DNA of 12,278 bases from Gammaproteobacteria bacterium UBA1119 (GTDB lineage Bacteria > Pseudomonadota > Gammaproteobacteria > Pseudomonadales > Azotimanducaceae): NCBI GenBank assembly GCA_002313255.1, contig DCBA01000113.1, forward strand, positions 1 through 12,278. The letters run 5' to 3'. Below the pieces are notes generated by a model, which had not been told where the DNA came from, did no database searches, and saw nothing but the letters and a program-made list of their open reading frames with translations. Numbering within the stretch: the first letter of the stretch is position 1; each line of letters begins with the position of its first letter. A program made the translations under genes and the position numbers. This document shows, in pieces, positions 1 through 7,130 of this stretch.

Positions 1-537
1 GCACAACATTCTGACTTCGTTTATCGCAATCTGCTACAGGCGACTATGTCGGCGCGCCTTTCCGACCAACAGTACGCACACGCGTTAGACAGTGTTGCCG
101 CCCTCGATTCTGAAGACAAAAGTACCGAAGCGAGCGTGCGACGTTCTCAAGTAGCACGCTTTCGGGAATGGAATGCATTGAATGAACAACGAACGCATCT
201 GCGTTGGGCATGGCACGATTTCTTTAACGAATACGATGTACTTCTTACGCCGGTTATGGCAACGGCCGCATTTCCTCATGACCATCGACCCATGCGTGAG
301 CGAAAAATCCAAGTGGATAACTCGCCGCAGGATTATGGAACGCAGGTGTTTTGGTCCGGCCTCACGTGCGGCTCTTACCTCCCGTCAACCGTTATTCCGA
401 CCGGTCTCAATGACCAAGGGTTGCCGATAGGCATTCAAATTGCCGGGCCAGAATACGGTGATCTCATCACGATCGGGGTAGCAGAACTGCTCGAACAAGA
501 AGGCTTTACTTTCACTCCGGCACCCGACTTTTTGTGA
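1..537 (+). CDS. Amidase-signature family hydrolase, C-terminal part (5' truncated by window edge)
   Basis: The frame is open from base 1, so the gene begins upstream of the window and only the last 178 codons are visible; the ATG at 46 is internal. The visible part resembles the C-terminal region of amidase-signature (AS) enzymes: a stretch reading EYDVLLTPVMATAAFPHD, then a Gly/Ser-rich segment, then STVIPTGLNDQGLPIGIQIAG and a closing helix. These are typical of the substrate-pocket end of the AS fold. The catalytic Lys and two Ser lie upstream and cannot be checked. AS enzymes hydrolyse amide bonds; the substrate here is unknown. Its TGA stop overlaps the GTG start of mvaD in the four bases GTGA, so the two are probably co-transcribed and translationally coupled. 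A second, complete AS gene lies at 9212-10606 on the other strand. Confidence 0.85.
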   Translation, partial: AQHSDFVYRNLLQATMSARLSDQQYAHALDSVAALDSEDKSTEASVRRSQVARFREWNALNEQRTHLRWAWHDFFNEYDVLLTPVMATAAFPHDHRPMRERKIQVDNSPQDYGTQVFWSGLTCGSYLPSTVIPTGLNDQGLPIGIQIAGPEYGDLITIGVAELLEQEGFTFTPAPDFL

Positions 538-1487
538 ACCAAGCGACAGCGTTAGCGCATCCGAATATTGCCCTGGTTAAATATTGGGGAAAGCGAGCTG
601 GCAAAACCAATATCCCGGCAACACCTTCACTGTCCATCACACTCGATACCTTAGTTACGCAAACGTCGGTACGAGAGTCTGAACAAGACCAAATCGAGAT
701 CGACGGTACCGTTGTGTCGGACAAGAAAATCGAAGATTTCCTCATTCAGTTGCGTGCCGCCTATTCTCTGCCACCGCTGTCGATTGAGTCGTTCAGCAAC
801 TTCCCCGCCAGCGCCGGTTTAGCGTCATCCGCTTCAGGATTCGCAGCGCTCCTGACCGCTATAGACGCCGCCTTTAGACTCGAGATGAGTACGTCCGAGC
901 GCTCGATATGGGCCCGGAGAGGCTCAGGATCCGCTGCCCGGTCGATTTTCGGTGGTTTCGCTAGTCTGGAAGAAGAAAACGGGGATTGGTGTGCGCGAAA
1001 CGTGCTCCCCATGGAGGCCTGGCCGTTGAAAGTCGTCATTGCCATCACATCTGAAACGGCAAAGAACGTAGGGTCCACTGAGGGCATGGAGCGTTCCGAA
1101 CAGACGTCCCCCTATTTCGGTGCTTGGACAGAATCAACGAAGTCGGATCATGCCGCGGCTCTATTAGCGGTTTCCCAACGAGACTTTTCGCGGCTCGCGA
1201 GCATTGCGGAATCCAGTTGTCTAAAAATGCACGCGCTGATGTTGTCATCGCAACCACCCTTGTCCTATTGGAATGGGGCGACGGTTGAGACTATCGCCGC
1301 GGTGCGCGAGCTTCAGGGCGCAGGGGTACGCGTGTTCTTCACGATCGACGCTGGGCCACAGGTTAAGGCTCTATGTCAAGAAGATGCCACCGACGTCGTC
1401 GCCGAGCGGCTCGCGAGTGTGCCTGGCGTATTGAGAACTCTGGTTTGTGGGCTCGGGCCCGGCGCTTATGTCGATCAACCGCGTTGA
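534..1487 (+). CDS. mvaD: Diphosphomevalonate decarboxylase
   Basis: This is a GHMP-superfamily enzyme of 317 residues, the usual size for bacterial forms. It performs the ATP-dependent decarboxylation of 5-diphosphomevalonate to isopentenyl diphosphate, the last step of the classical mevalonate pathway, in the cytosol. The N-terminus carries AHPNIALVKYWGKR (8-21), with the substrate-binding Lys at 16. The phosphate loop is FPASAGLASSASGFAAL (90-106). GSGSAARSIFGG (130-141) contains the conserved active-site Arg 136, and FFTIDAGPQVK contains the catalytic Asp 272. Having both Arg 136 and Asp 272 argues for a true decarboxylase over an archaeal mevalonate 3-kinase-type relative. The GTG start at 534 overlaps the amidase stop. 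No clear Shine-Dalgarno precedes it, so coupled reinitiation is likely. It overlaps mvaK2 by 20 bases. Confidence 0.95.
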   Translation: MNQATALAHPNIALVKYWGKRAGKTNIPATPSLSITLDTLVTQTSVRESEQDQIEIDGTVVSDKKIEDFLIQLRAAYSLPPLSIESFSNFPASAGLASSASGFAALLTAIDAAFRLEMSTSERSIWARRGSGSAARSIFGGFASLEEENGDWCARNVLPMEAWPLKVVIAITSETAKNVGSTEGMERSEQTSPYFGAWTESTKSDHAAALLAVSQRDFSRLASIAESSCLKMHALMLSSQPPLSYWNGATVETIAAVRELQGAGVRVFFTIDAGPQVKALCQEDATDVVAERLASVPGVLRTLVCGLGPGAYVDQPR

Positions 1488-2439
1488 ATCCAGTGCCCCG
1501 GGCAAGCTCGTTTTATCCGGCGAATACGCCGTACTGGCCGGTGCAAAGGCACTCGTTGCTGCAGTGGATCGACGAGTCGTATGTTTGCTGCATCGACGGA
1601 ACGAAGCCGACTGGTCGTTTAAGAGCAGGGGTTACTTTTTCGAGTCGTCCCACACGGTGGACGAACTCTTCCGTGACTTGCCCGACGAAGACCCTGCTCG
1701 TTTCATCGCGCATCTGTCGACACCCAATGCCCTGCCTCGTCACGCAGCGGTGACCATCGACTCGTCGCCCTTCTACCTCCACAAACAAAAACTTGGGATC
1801 GGATCGAGCGCCGCCGTGACGGTAGCACTAGGTAATGCCCTTGCCGCGCTCGACGGACACGAAATGGGTGTTGAGCGACTGCAACAGGCCCATCGTACCT
1901 TTCAGCGCGGTGTCGGTAGCGGCCTGGACGTTGCTGCCGCATACCGTGGCGGTGTCATCCTGTATCAGAATAACCAAGCCGAAACACATGGTATCGACCC
2001 AAATGTGCACTATGGCTTCGTTTTTGCCGGGGAGAGCACTCAAACGCCTCGCATGATTGCTCGGTTTAACGAATGGCGTGGCGAAACGACCCCGACCAGT
2101 TTGGCCGAGCTAGTCTCCACAGCCAACGGAGTTGTGGAGGCATCCCTGCAAGCAAATGCCTTCATGTCCTGCATGAAAGACTACATCGGCGCATTAGTGC
2201 AGTTGGACCAAGATGCGCAAATCGGTATTTTCGGTCCCGGTCACAAAGCTGCAATGGGTCTTGCCGAAAGGCACGGCGTACTCTATAAACCCTGCGGGGC
2301 TGGGGGCGGTGATATGGGCGTTGCCTTTAGCACCGAGGACGGAGCGTTGACGAGGTTTAAGCGCGACGTCGAGGAACAGGGTCTAAACGTAGTACGGCTG
2401 GAGATTGCAGACGATGGCGTCCAAGTCCGAACAGGATAA
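1468..2439 (+). CDS. mvaK2: Phosphomevalonate kinase (ERG8-type GHMP kinase)
   Basis: The 323-residue product phosphorylates mevalonate 5-phosphate to the diphosphate using ATP. The three GHMP motifs are present: APGKLVLSGEYAVLAGA (10-26), KLGIGSSAA (108-116) and KPCGAGGGDMGVAF (274-287). GVGSGLDVAAA (148-158) and the KPxGAGGGD form of motif 3 are hallmarks of phosphomevalonate kinase, not mevalonate kinase. I chose the ATG at 1468 because the family normally starts only a few residues before the APGK motif. A GTG at 1447 in the same frame would add seven residues and is the alternative. The gene starts inside the end of mvaD and ends 26 bases inside the following fusion gene, so translation of the three is probably coupled. 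Confidence 0.93.
   Translation: MSINRVESSAPGKLVLSGEYAVLAGAKALVAAVDRRVVCLLHRRNEADWSFKSRGYFFESSHTVDELFRDLPDEDPARFIAHLSTPNALPRHAAVTIDSSPFYLHKQKLGIGSSAAVTVALGNALAALDGHEMGVERLQQAHRTFQRGVGSGLDVAAAYRGGVILYQNNQAETHGIDPNVHYGFVFAGESTQTPRMIARFNEWRGETTPTSLAELVSTANGVVEASLQANAFMSCMKDYIGALVQLDQDAQIGIFGPGHKAAMGLAERHGVLYKPCGAGGGDMGVAFSTEDGALTRFKRDVEEQGLNVVRLEIADDGVQVRTG
2400..2403 (+). promoter_or_regulatory. Ribosome binding site choosing the ATG at 2414 for the HMG-CoA reductase fusion
   Basis: GGAG lies 10 bases before the ATG at 2414, inside the end of mvaK2. The in-frame TTG at 2405 would sit one base from this GGAG, too close to be used. The ATG is therefore the better start. Confidence 0.5.
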
Positions 2440-4660
2440 TAGCTCCAGAATCCCCAATTTCTTCAAACTCGACGTTAAGGAACGCGTTCGCGCCTTGCAT
2501 CAACGGGGGCTTATCACCGATAGCGATCTTCGCGCTCTCGAAACCAGCGATCACACACTAAAGCTCCATATCGCCGACAAGATGATCGAGAACGTAATTG
2601 GCGTACTCGGATTACCCGTGGGCCTTGGGCTCAATTTCTTAGTCAACGGCAAAGACTACGTCGTTCCGTTGTCCATCGAGGAACCCTCAATCGTGGCTGG
2701 ACTTTCTGGTGCTGCTCGCACCGCTCGTCTATCCGGTGGATTTGAAGCGCGCACGACTGACCCAATCCTTATCGGCCAGGTTCAAGTTGTAAACCTCGAT
2801 GACCCCGAAAGACGAAAACAAGAACTTCTCGACCGTTCAGAAGAAATTCTCAACTTGGCAAACAGCTTGCATCCAAAAATGCTGGCACGCGGCGGCGGAG
2901 CCAAAGACATCGAAGTATTTTTACATCAAGCACCAGAAGACGGCCGACAGATGCTAGTCCTGCACTTATTGGTCGATACACGAGACGCAATGGGCGCCAA
3001 CGTTGTTAACGGTATGTGCGAAGGAGTCGCATCCCTCATCGAAACGATTTCAGGTGGAAAAGTCTTTCTCCGCATACTTTCCAACTTGACTGATCGGGCT
3101 CTGGTTCGCGTCCGCACTCAAATTCCCGTCCAAAATCTTCAGGTCAAAGGGTTTTCTGGGGAACAGGTTCGAGACGGGATCATACTCGCCAACGATCTAG
3201 CCCGAGTCGATCCGTACCGGGCCACCACGCACAATAAAGGCATTATGAACGGAGTCGATGCCGTCGCAATCGCCACCGGTAACGATTTCCGAGCGATCGA
3301 GGCCGCCGCTCACGCCTATGCGGCTCGCGATGGCCAATACCGTGCTTTGACTCGTTGGTACCGTAGCGATGAAGGAGATCTTATCGGCGAAATCGAAATG
3401 CCCATGAAAGTCGGGACGGTGGGTGGATCGTTAGAAACCAACCCTACCGTACGAATCAACCATCGGTTGTTGGGATCACCCAACGCGGCCGAACTGGCCA
3501 GCGTCATGGGTGCGGTAGGACTTGCCCAAAATTACGCCGCACTTCGATCACTGACCACCGCGGGTATCCAACAAAACCACATGACGTTACATGCTCGCAG
3601 CGTCGCGTCAACCGCCCAAGTACCCGAAGAACACTTTGATACCGTGGTCGACGCGCTCATTGAAAGCGGCGACATCAAAGTATGGAACGCGCAGGAAATC
3701 CTCAAACGGCTGCAAAACAACACCGCCGTCGCCCAAGGCACTGAACCCCGAAGTTACGCCAGTGGAAAAATCATCCTCCTAGGCGAACACGCGGTTGTGT
3801 ACGGTCGACCCGCTCTCGCGGCGCCCATACCACTGGCAGTCGAAGCGCGCGTGGTCGATTCGGCAGATACTGTTCTCTTAATTCCTCGTTGGGGGATCGA
3901 GCAGCGCGTTCCGCCGATGTCAGAAAACCCGCAAGGAGTCACAGGAATCCTGGCACTACTTTTGGAGCGATTAGATTTAGCGTCCCGAGCACTCACTATT
4001 GAAGCCTTCCCCAACGTACCGCGCGCCATGGGCCTCGGTGGGTCGTCTGCCCTCGCCGTTGCCGTGATAAGAGCACTTTCCGATCATTTCAAGCTTGATC
4101 TCAGCAACGAACGCGTCAACGAACTTGCATTCGAATGCGAGAGAGCGGCACATGGCACACCGTCCGGAGTTGACAACACCATTGCTACCTACGGATCCAC
4201 CCTACTATTCGAAAACAACGGGTCGCCATCGTTCCAAGAAGTTCGTCCTGCAGGCAGCGTTTCGATCGCAATCGGTATTTCGGGAAAAGAAAGTTTGACG
4301 GCAACAACCGTCGCGCAAGTACGGAAAGCGTGGGAACGACAACCCGAACGCTACGAGCGTATTTTCGATCAGATTGGTGATTTGACCCGAGCCGGTACCG
4401 AAGCGCTGCAAGATGGGGCTTATCAGGAGCTTGGCGAACTGATGAACCTCTGTCAGGGCTACCTCAATGCACTCCAAGTATCGACACCAGAACTTGAAGA
4501 ACTCATACACATCGCGCGGAGGCGCGGCGCGGTCGGTGCCAAACTCACCGGCGGCGGCGGAGGCGGCAGCGTTATCGCTCTATGTCCCGATGGCGCTGAC
4601 GACGTCGTCGACGCAATGCAAAATTCAGGTTTCGAAGCGCTCTCTTTCGAACTGGCTTAA
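2414..4660 (+). CDS. Bifunctional HMG-CoA reductase (class II) - mevalonate kinase fusion
   Basis: One uninterrupted 748-residue frame encodes two enzymes. Residues about 10-430 are a full class II HMG-CoA reductase (3-hydroxy-3-methylglutaryl-CoA to mevalonate). It has ENVIG (59-63), EEPSIV with the catalytic Glu 90, DAMGAN (191-196), HNKGIMNG with Lys 275, ATGND with Asp 291, and QNHMTLHAR with His 389. The spacing between Lys, Asp and His equals that of the Pseudomonas mevalonii enzyme as I recall it. After a short linker (about 432-446), residues 446-748 are a full mevalonate kinase: GKIILLGEHAVVYG (451-464), GLGGSSA (540-546), a CER-to-GTPSGVDN segment with Mg-binding Glu 576 and catalytic Asp 587, and KLTGGGGGGS (710-719), where the usual Ala of the GAGGGG motif is Gly. 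The product would do two successive steps, HMG-CoA to mevalonate to mevalonate 5-phosphate. Company with mvaD and mvaK2 makes a biosynthetic role much likelier than mevalonate catabolism. Cofactor preference (NADH or NADPH) was not judged. Alternative start: TTG at 2405. Confidence 0.95.
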   Translation: MASKSEQDNSSRIPNFFKLDVKERVRALHQRGLITDSDLRALETSDHTLKLHIADKMIENVIGVLGLPVGLGLNFLVNGKDYVVPLSIEEPSIVAGLSGAARTARLSGGFEARTTDPILIGQVQVVNLDDPERRKQELLDRSEEILNLANSLHPKMLARGGGAKDIEVFLHQAPEDGRQMLVLHLLVDTRDAMGANVVNGMCEGVASLIETISGGKVFLRILSNLTDRALVRVRTQIPVQNLQVKGFSGEQVRDGIILANDLARVDPYRATTHNKGIMNGVDAVAIATGNDFRAIEAAAHAYAARDGQYRALTRWYRSDEGDLIGEIEMPMKVGTVGGSLETNPTVRINHRLLGSPNAAELASVMGAVGLAQNYAALRSLTTAGIQQNHMTLHARSVASTAQVPEEHFDTVVDALIESGDIKVWNAQEILKRLQNNTAVAQGTEPRSYASGKIILLGEHAVVYGRPALAAPIPLAVEARVVDSADTVLLIPRWGIEQRVPPMSENPQGVTGILALLLERLDLASRALTIEAFPNVPRAMGLGGSSALAVAVIRALSDHFKLDLSNERVNELAFECERAAHGTPSGVDNTIATYGSTLLFENNGSPSFQEVRPAGSVSIAIGISGKESLTATTVAQVRKAWERQPERYERIFDQIGDLTRAGTEALQDGAYQELGELMNLCQGYLNALQVSTPELEELIHIARRRGAVGAKLTGGGGGGSVIALCPDGADDVVDAMQNSGFEALSFELA

Positions 4661-4728
4661 CCTGACCGTCCGGTTGCCAAGCAATATCAGGCAGGGTCAA
4701 ACTCAACCGCCCTTTTCCACGTGTCCTT

Positions 4729-4734
4729 GAGGAA
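4729..4734 (+). promoter_or_regulatory. Ribosome binding site of the alcohol dehydrogenase
   Basis: GAGGAA lies 6 bases before the ATG at 4741 and is the clearest Shine-Dalgarno of the left block. The 80-base gap 4661-4740 before the gene shows no convincing hairpin terminator. Co-transcription with the mevalonate cassette is therefore possible. Confidence 0.5.
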
Positions 4735-4740
4735 ATAGTT

Positions 4741-5838
4741 ATGCCAACGCACGCGCAGGTAGTGGTCTTACCCCAAGAAACAGGACCTTTGCAGATCCAG
4801 GACGTCGTCTTACCCGACCCCGGTCCGACTCAAGTCGTCGTCCAACAATACGCATCAGGCGTTTGTCACTCGCAACTTCATCAGATGCATCGGCCCCGCA
4901 AGAGTCCGGTACTTCTCGGTCATGAATCGACCGGGATCGTTATCGGAAAAGGCACCGACGTTACTCATCTCGACGAAGGCGACACGGTGCTGGTGACGTG
5001 GGTTCCACGCGACGCCGCAAACGCAGACACGACACCTTCTGCTGCGATTCTAGATGTCGATGGTGGACAGGCTATTTCTCCGAATGTCTTTACGTGGGCG
5101 GATCACACCATTGCCGATCAACAATACGTGGTCAAAGCTGACGCTTCGATCAAGAAAGATGTTACCGCCATCATAGGATGTGCCGTCATGACCGGTGCGG
5201 GTGCGGTCATCAACACCGCGAACGTTCAGAAAGGCAATAGTGTGGCAATCTTTGGCGTCGGCGGCGTTGGTTTGTCTGCGGTGGTCGGAGCCAGAATGCG
5301 CGGCGCGGACCCCATCATCGCGGTCGATCTTGACGATGAAAAACTGGCATTTGCCAAGCGTTTCGGTGCGACTCACGGAATTAATGCGAGCCAAGTCGAT
5401 GCGATCGCGGCGATCCACGAATTAACGGGAAAGCCCGAACAAACATCCTTTGCGCATCGGCCCGTGACCGGTGTCGATTTCGCGTTCGACTGCATCGGCC
5501 TCAAACAGACCATGGAACAGATCGTTCCTGCTTGTCGCGGCGGACACTTTGGCGCTTGTCAGGGGGGAACGGCCGTCCTTGTTGGCGTCCCGTCTACTAC
5601 GGTCGAACTGAACGCTATAGAAATCCTGGTGCAAGAGAAGCAGTTCCGCGGCAGTATTGGGGGTTCCTGTTCCCCTGACCACGACTTTCCGATGTTTCTC
5701 GATTGGCACGCGAACGGCGATCTCGACCTGGAGTCCATGGTGACCGAGCGTTTCTCCATCGACGCCATTAACGAAGCAACCACGGCACTCGAAGAGGGTC
5801 GTATTTCAGGCCGAGCAATACTGGAGTTTCAACACTGA
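4741..5838 (+). CDS. Zinc-dependent alcohol dehydrogenase (MDR family), lacking the structural-zinc lobe
   Basis: This is a 365-residue medium-chain dehydrogenase/reductase. The GroES-like N-terminal half supplies the catalytic zinc ligands: Cys 42 in GVCHSQLH, His 61 and Glu 62 in GHESTG, and Cys 147 in IIGCAVMTGAGAV. The Rossmann motif GVGGVG is at 172-177. Asp 196 in AVDLDDEK, at the end of the second strand, predicts a preference for NAD(H). Class III-type alcohol dehydrogenases usually carry four clustered cysteines for a structural zinc at about 90-115. That stretch here (WVPRDAANADTTPSAAI) has none. The substrate is unknown; oxidation or reduction of an alcohol or aldehyde is the family role. 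Its position just downstream of the mevalonate genes hints at an isoprenoid alcohol or a redox partner, but this is only context. Confidence 0.88.
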   Translation: MPTHAQVVVLPQETGPLQIQDVVLPDPGPTQVVVQQYASGVCHSQLHQMHRPRKSPVLLGHESTGIVIGKGTDVTHLDEGDTVLVTWVPRDAANADTTPSAAILDVDGGQAISPNVFTWADHTIADQQYVVKADASIKKDVTAIIGCAVMTGAGAVINTANVQKGNSVAIFGVGGVGLSAVVGARMRGADPIIAVDLDDEKLAFAKRFGATHGINASQVDAIAAIHELTGKPEQTSFAHRPVTGVDFAFDCIGLKQTMEQIVPACRGGHFGACQGGTAVLVGVPSTTVELNAIEILVQEKQFRGSIGGSCSPDHDFPMFLDWHANGDLDLESMVTERFSIDAINEATTALEEGRISGRAILEFQH

Positions 5839-5900
5839 CGTGCAATCCAACCGATTCCGAATAGTCCAACCCACAACCCTACTTTCCGGTTAATCGTTAA

Positions 5901-6674
5901 ATGCGAATTGCCACCTGGAACGTTAATGGCCTGCGGGCGCGACTAGAGTACATTTTGATGTGGCTCAATGACCGACAACCCGACGTCGTCGGGCTTCAGG
6001 AACTCAAAGTCACCGACGAGGACTTTCCACACGAGCCATTTGTTAAAGCAGGTTACCGGACAGCGACACATGGTCAAAAAAGTTGGAATGGAGTCGCGAT
6101 CCTTGCGCGGCAACCATTCGAACTCACCCAACGCGGACTGCCGGGTCAGGAAGACTTCGGCGCACGCCTAATTTCAGCCAACATTGGTGGTCTCGACTTT
6201 ACGACCGTTTATTGCCCCAACGGAAAGGACGTCGCACATGCAGATTATCCTCGCAAATTGCGCTGGTTCGACGATCTCGCCGACTTCTGGACCAAGAATC
6301 ATCTTAGTACCGATAACGCCATTCTCTGTGGAGATTTCAATATCGTGCCGAACGCCTTGGACAGTTGGAACGGAGCATCGGCTGAAGGCACCGTTTTCCA
6401 CACCCAAGATGAACGTAATCGCTTACAAGCGATCATGGATTTGGGCTTGACGGATTTGTTTAGAGACCGGTTCCCCAACGAACAACAGTTTTCGTGGTGG
6501 GACTATAGGGGCGGGGCGTTTCACCGCGCGCAAGGACTCCGGATCGACTTCATTCTTGGCAACGAAAACGTTCGCACCCGTACACGGGAGATTTCGATCG
6601 ATCGGGACTACCGAAAGAAAAAGGACACCCTCACCGCTTCAGATCACGCACCCGTAATCGTCGAATTGGACTGA
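5901..6674 (+). CDS. xthA: Exonuclease III (AP endonuclease, XthA type)
   Basis: This 257-residue member of the ExoIII/endonuclease-exonuclease-phosphatase fold cuts DNA at abasic sites and degrades 3' ends in base-excision repair. The catalytic set is complete: Asn 7 in ATWNVNGLRAR, Glu 34 in GLQELK, Tyr 104 in TVYCPNGKD, Asp 145 and Asn 147 in CGDFNIVP, Asp 216 in RIDFILG, and His 249 in SDHAPV near the C-terminus. Length and motif spacing are normal. It starts at ATG 5901 with only a weak upstream purine signal, after a 62-base gap (5839-5900) in which I see no clear promoter or terminator. It is a housekeeping repair gene with no obvious link to its neighbours. It ends convergently with the DUF35 gene. 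Confidence 0.96.
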   Translation: MRIATWNVNGLRARLEYILMWLNDRQPDVVGLQELKVTDEDFPHEPFVKAGYRTATHGQKSWNGVAILARQPFELTQRGLPGQEDFGARLISANIGGLDFTTVYCPNGKDVAHADYPRKLRWFDDLADFWTKNHLSTDNAILCGDFNIVPNALDSWNGASAEGTVFHTQDERNRLQAIMDLGLTDLFRDRFPNEQQFSWWDYRGGAFHRAQGLRIDFILGNENVRTRTREISIDRDYRKKKDTLTASDHAPVIVELD

Positions 6675-6699
6675 CGGATTCGGTAAGTCGTCTCGTCAG
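6671..6699. terminator. Possible bidirectional terminator between convergent xthA and the DUF35 gene
   Basis: Only 21 bases separate the two convergent genes. CTGACG at 6671-6676 and CGTCAG at 6694-6699 form a perfect 6-base inverted repeat with a 17-base loop, and each arm contains one gene's TGA stop. The stem is short, the loop is long, and no T-run follows, so terminator function is a weak inference. Confidence 0.25.
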
Positions 6700-7130
6700 A
6701 CTTTCTCCCACTGAACAAGAGTAAACGATGGTTCCACATCACGATGATGTTCAAAGAATGCCTGCACCGGTGTTCCGATCTCAACCGATTGTTCCGCGTC
6801 ACCCATCAAATTACCGACCAGCCGCACATTGCTACATTCCGGCATTTCCACCAGCACGATAATGTAAGGTCCCTGATCTTTCAGAGCAGGATGAACGGGA
6901 TGCCATACCCTTTCGTAACTGTAGATATTGCCTACGGGACGAACCTCTTGGAAGCCAACATCTTCGCTATGGCAACGGTGACATATCCATTCCGGACCCC
7001 ATTGAAACTCATGACACGAGCCACACCGCTGCAGCATCAACACATCGCGGCTCGCGGCTTCCCAAAATGGCGAATCAAGCCCATCTGGCGCCGGAACAGG
7101 CTTCGGTAAACCGGAGTTTAAATAACTCAT
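6696..7130 (-). CDS. DUF35 protein (zinc ribbon + OB-fold acyl-CoA-associated partner)
   Basis: The 144-residue product has the DUF35 layout. A short N-terminal helix region (PFWEAASRDVLMLQRC) leads into a rubredoxin-like zinc ribbon with Cys 36, Cys 39, Cys 50 and Cys 53, followed by an OB-fold (about 60-140) with the characteristic GNIYSYERVWHPVHPAL and PYIIVLVEMPE strands. DUF35 proteins are not catalytic on their own. They pair with thiolase-fold enzymes, as in the Ltp2/ChsH2 aldolase and the archaeal acetoacetyl-CoA thiolase/HMG-CoA synthase complex, where they are thought to bridge or channel acyl-CoA. The ATG overlaps the upstream thiolase stop in ATGA (7127-7130), and a GGAAG lies just before it. 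It is therefore translated with, and very probably bound to, that thiolase. Confidence 0.9.
   Translation of the reverse strand: MSYLNSGLPKPVPAPDGLDSPFWEAASRDVLMLQRCGSCHEFQWGPEWICHRCHSEDVGFQEVRPVGNIYSYERVWHPVHPALKDQGPYIIVLVEMPECSNVRLVGNLMGDAEQSVEIGTPVQAFFEHHRDVEPSFTLVQWEKV

Noticed and set aside
3700..3760. Possible frameshift or missed stop artificially joining two genes at the reductase-kinase junction.
   Set aside because: The frame reads cleanly through with a short plausible linker. There is no stop, start with ribosome site, or out-of-frame continuation here. Raw reads would settle it.
4205..4510. 101-codon open frame on the - strand inside the mevalonate kinase domain.
   Set aside because: It is a shadow of the conserved kinase domain, without its own ribosome site or recognisable features.
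4549..4575. GGC-rich repeat tract that looks like a microsatellite.
   Set aside because: It encodes the glycine loop of GHMP motif 3 (KLTGGGGGGS), so coding constraint explains it.
5050..5418. 122-codon open frame on the - strand.
   Set aside because: It is antisense to the alcohol dehydrogenase and resembles no family; the + strand frame carries clear zinc and Rossmann motifs.
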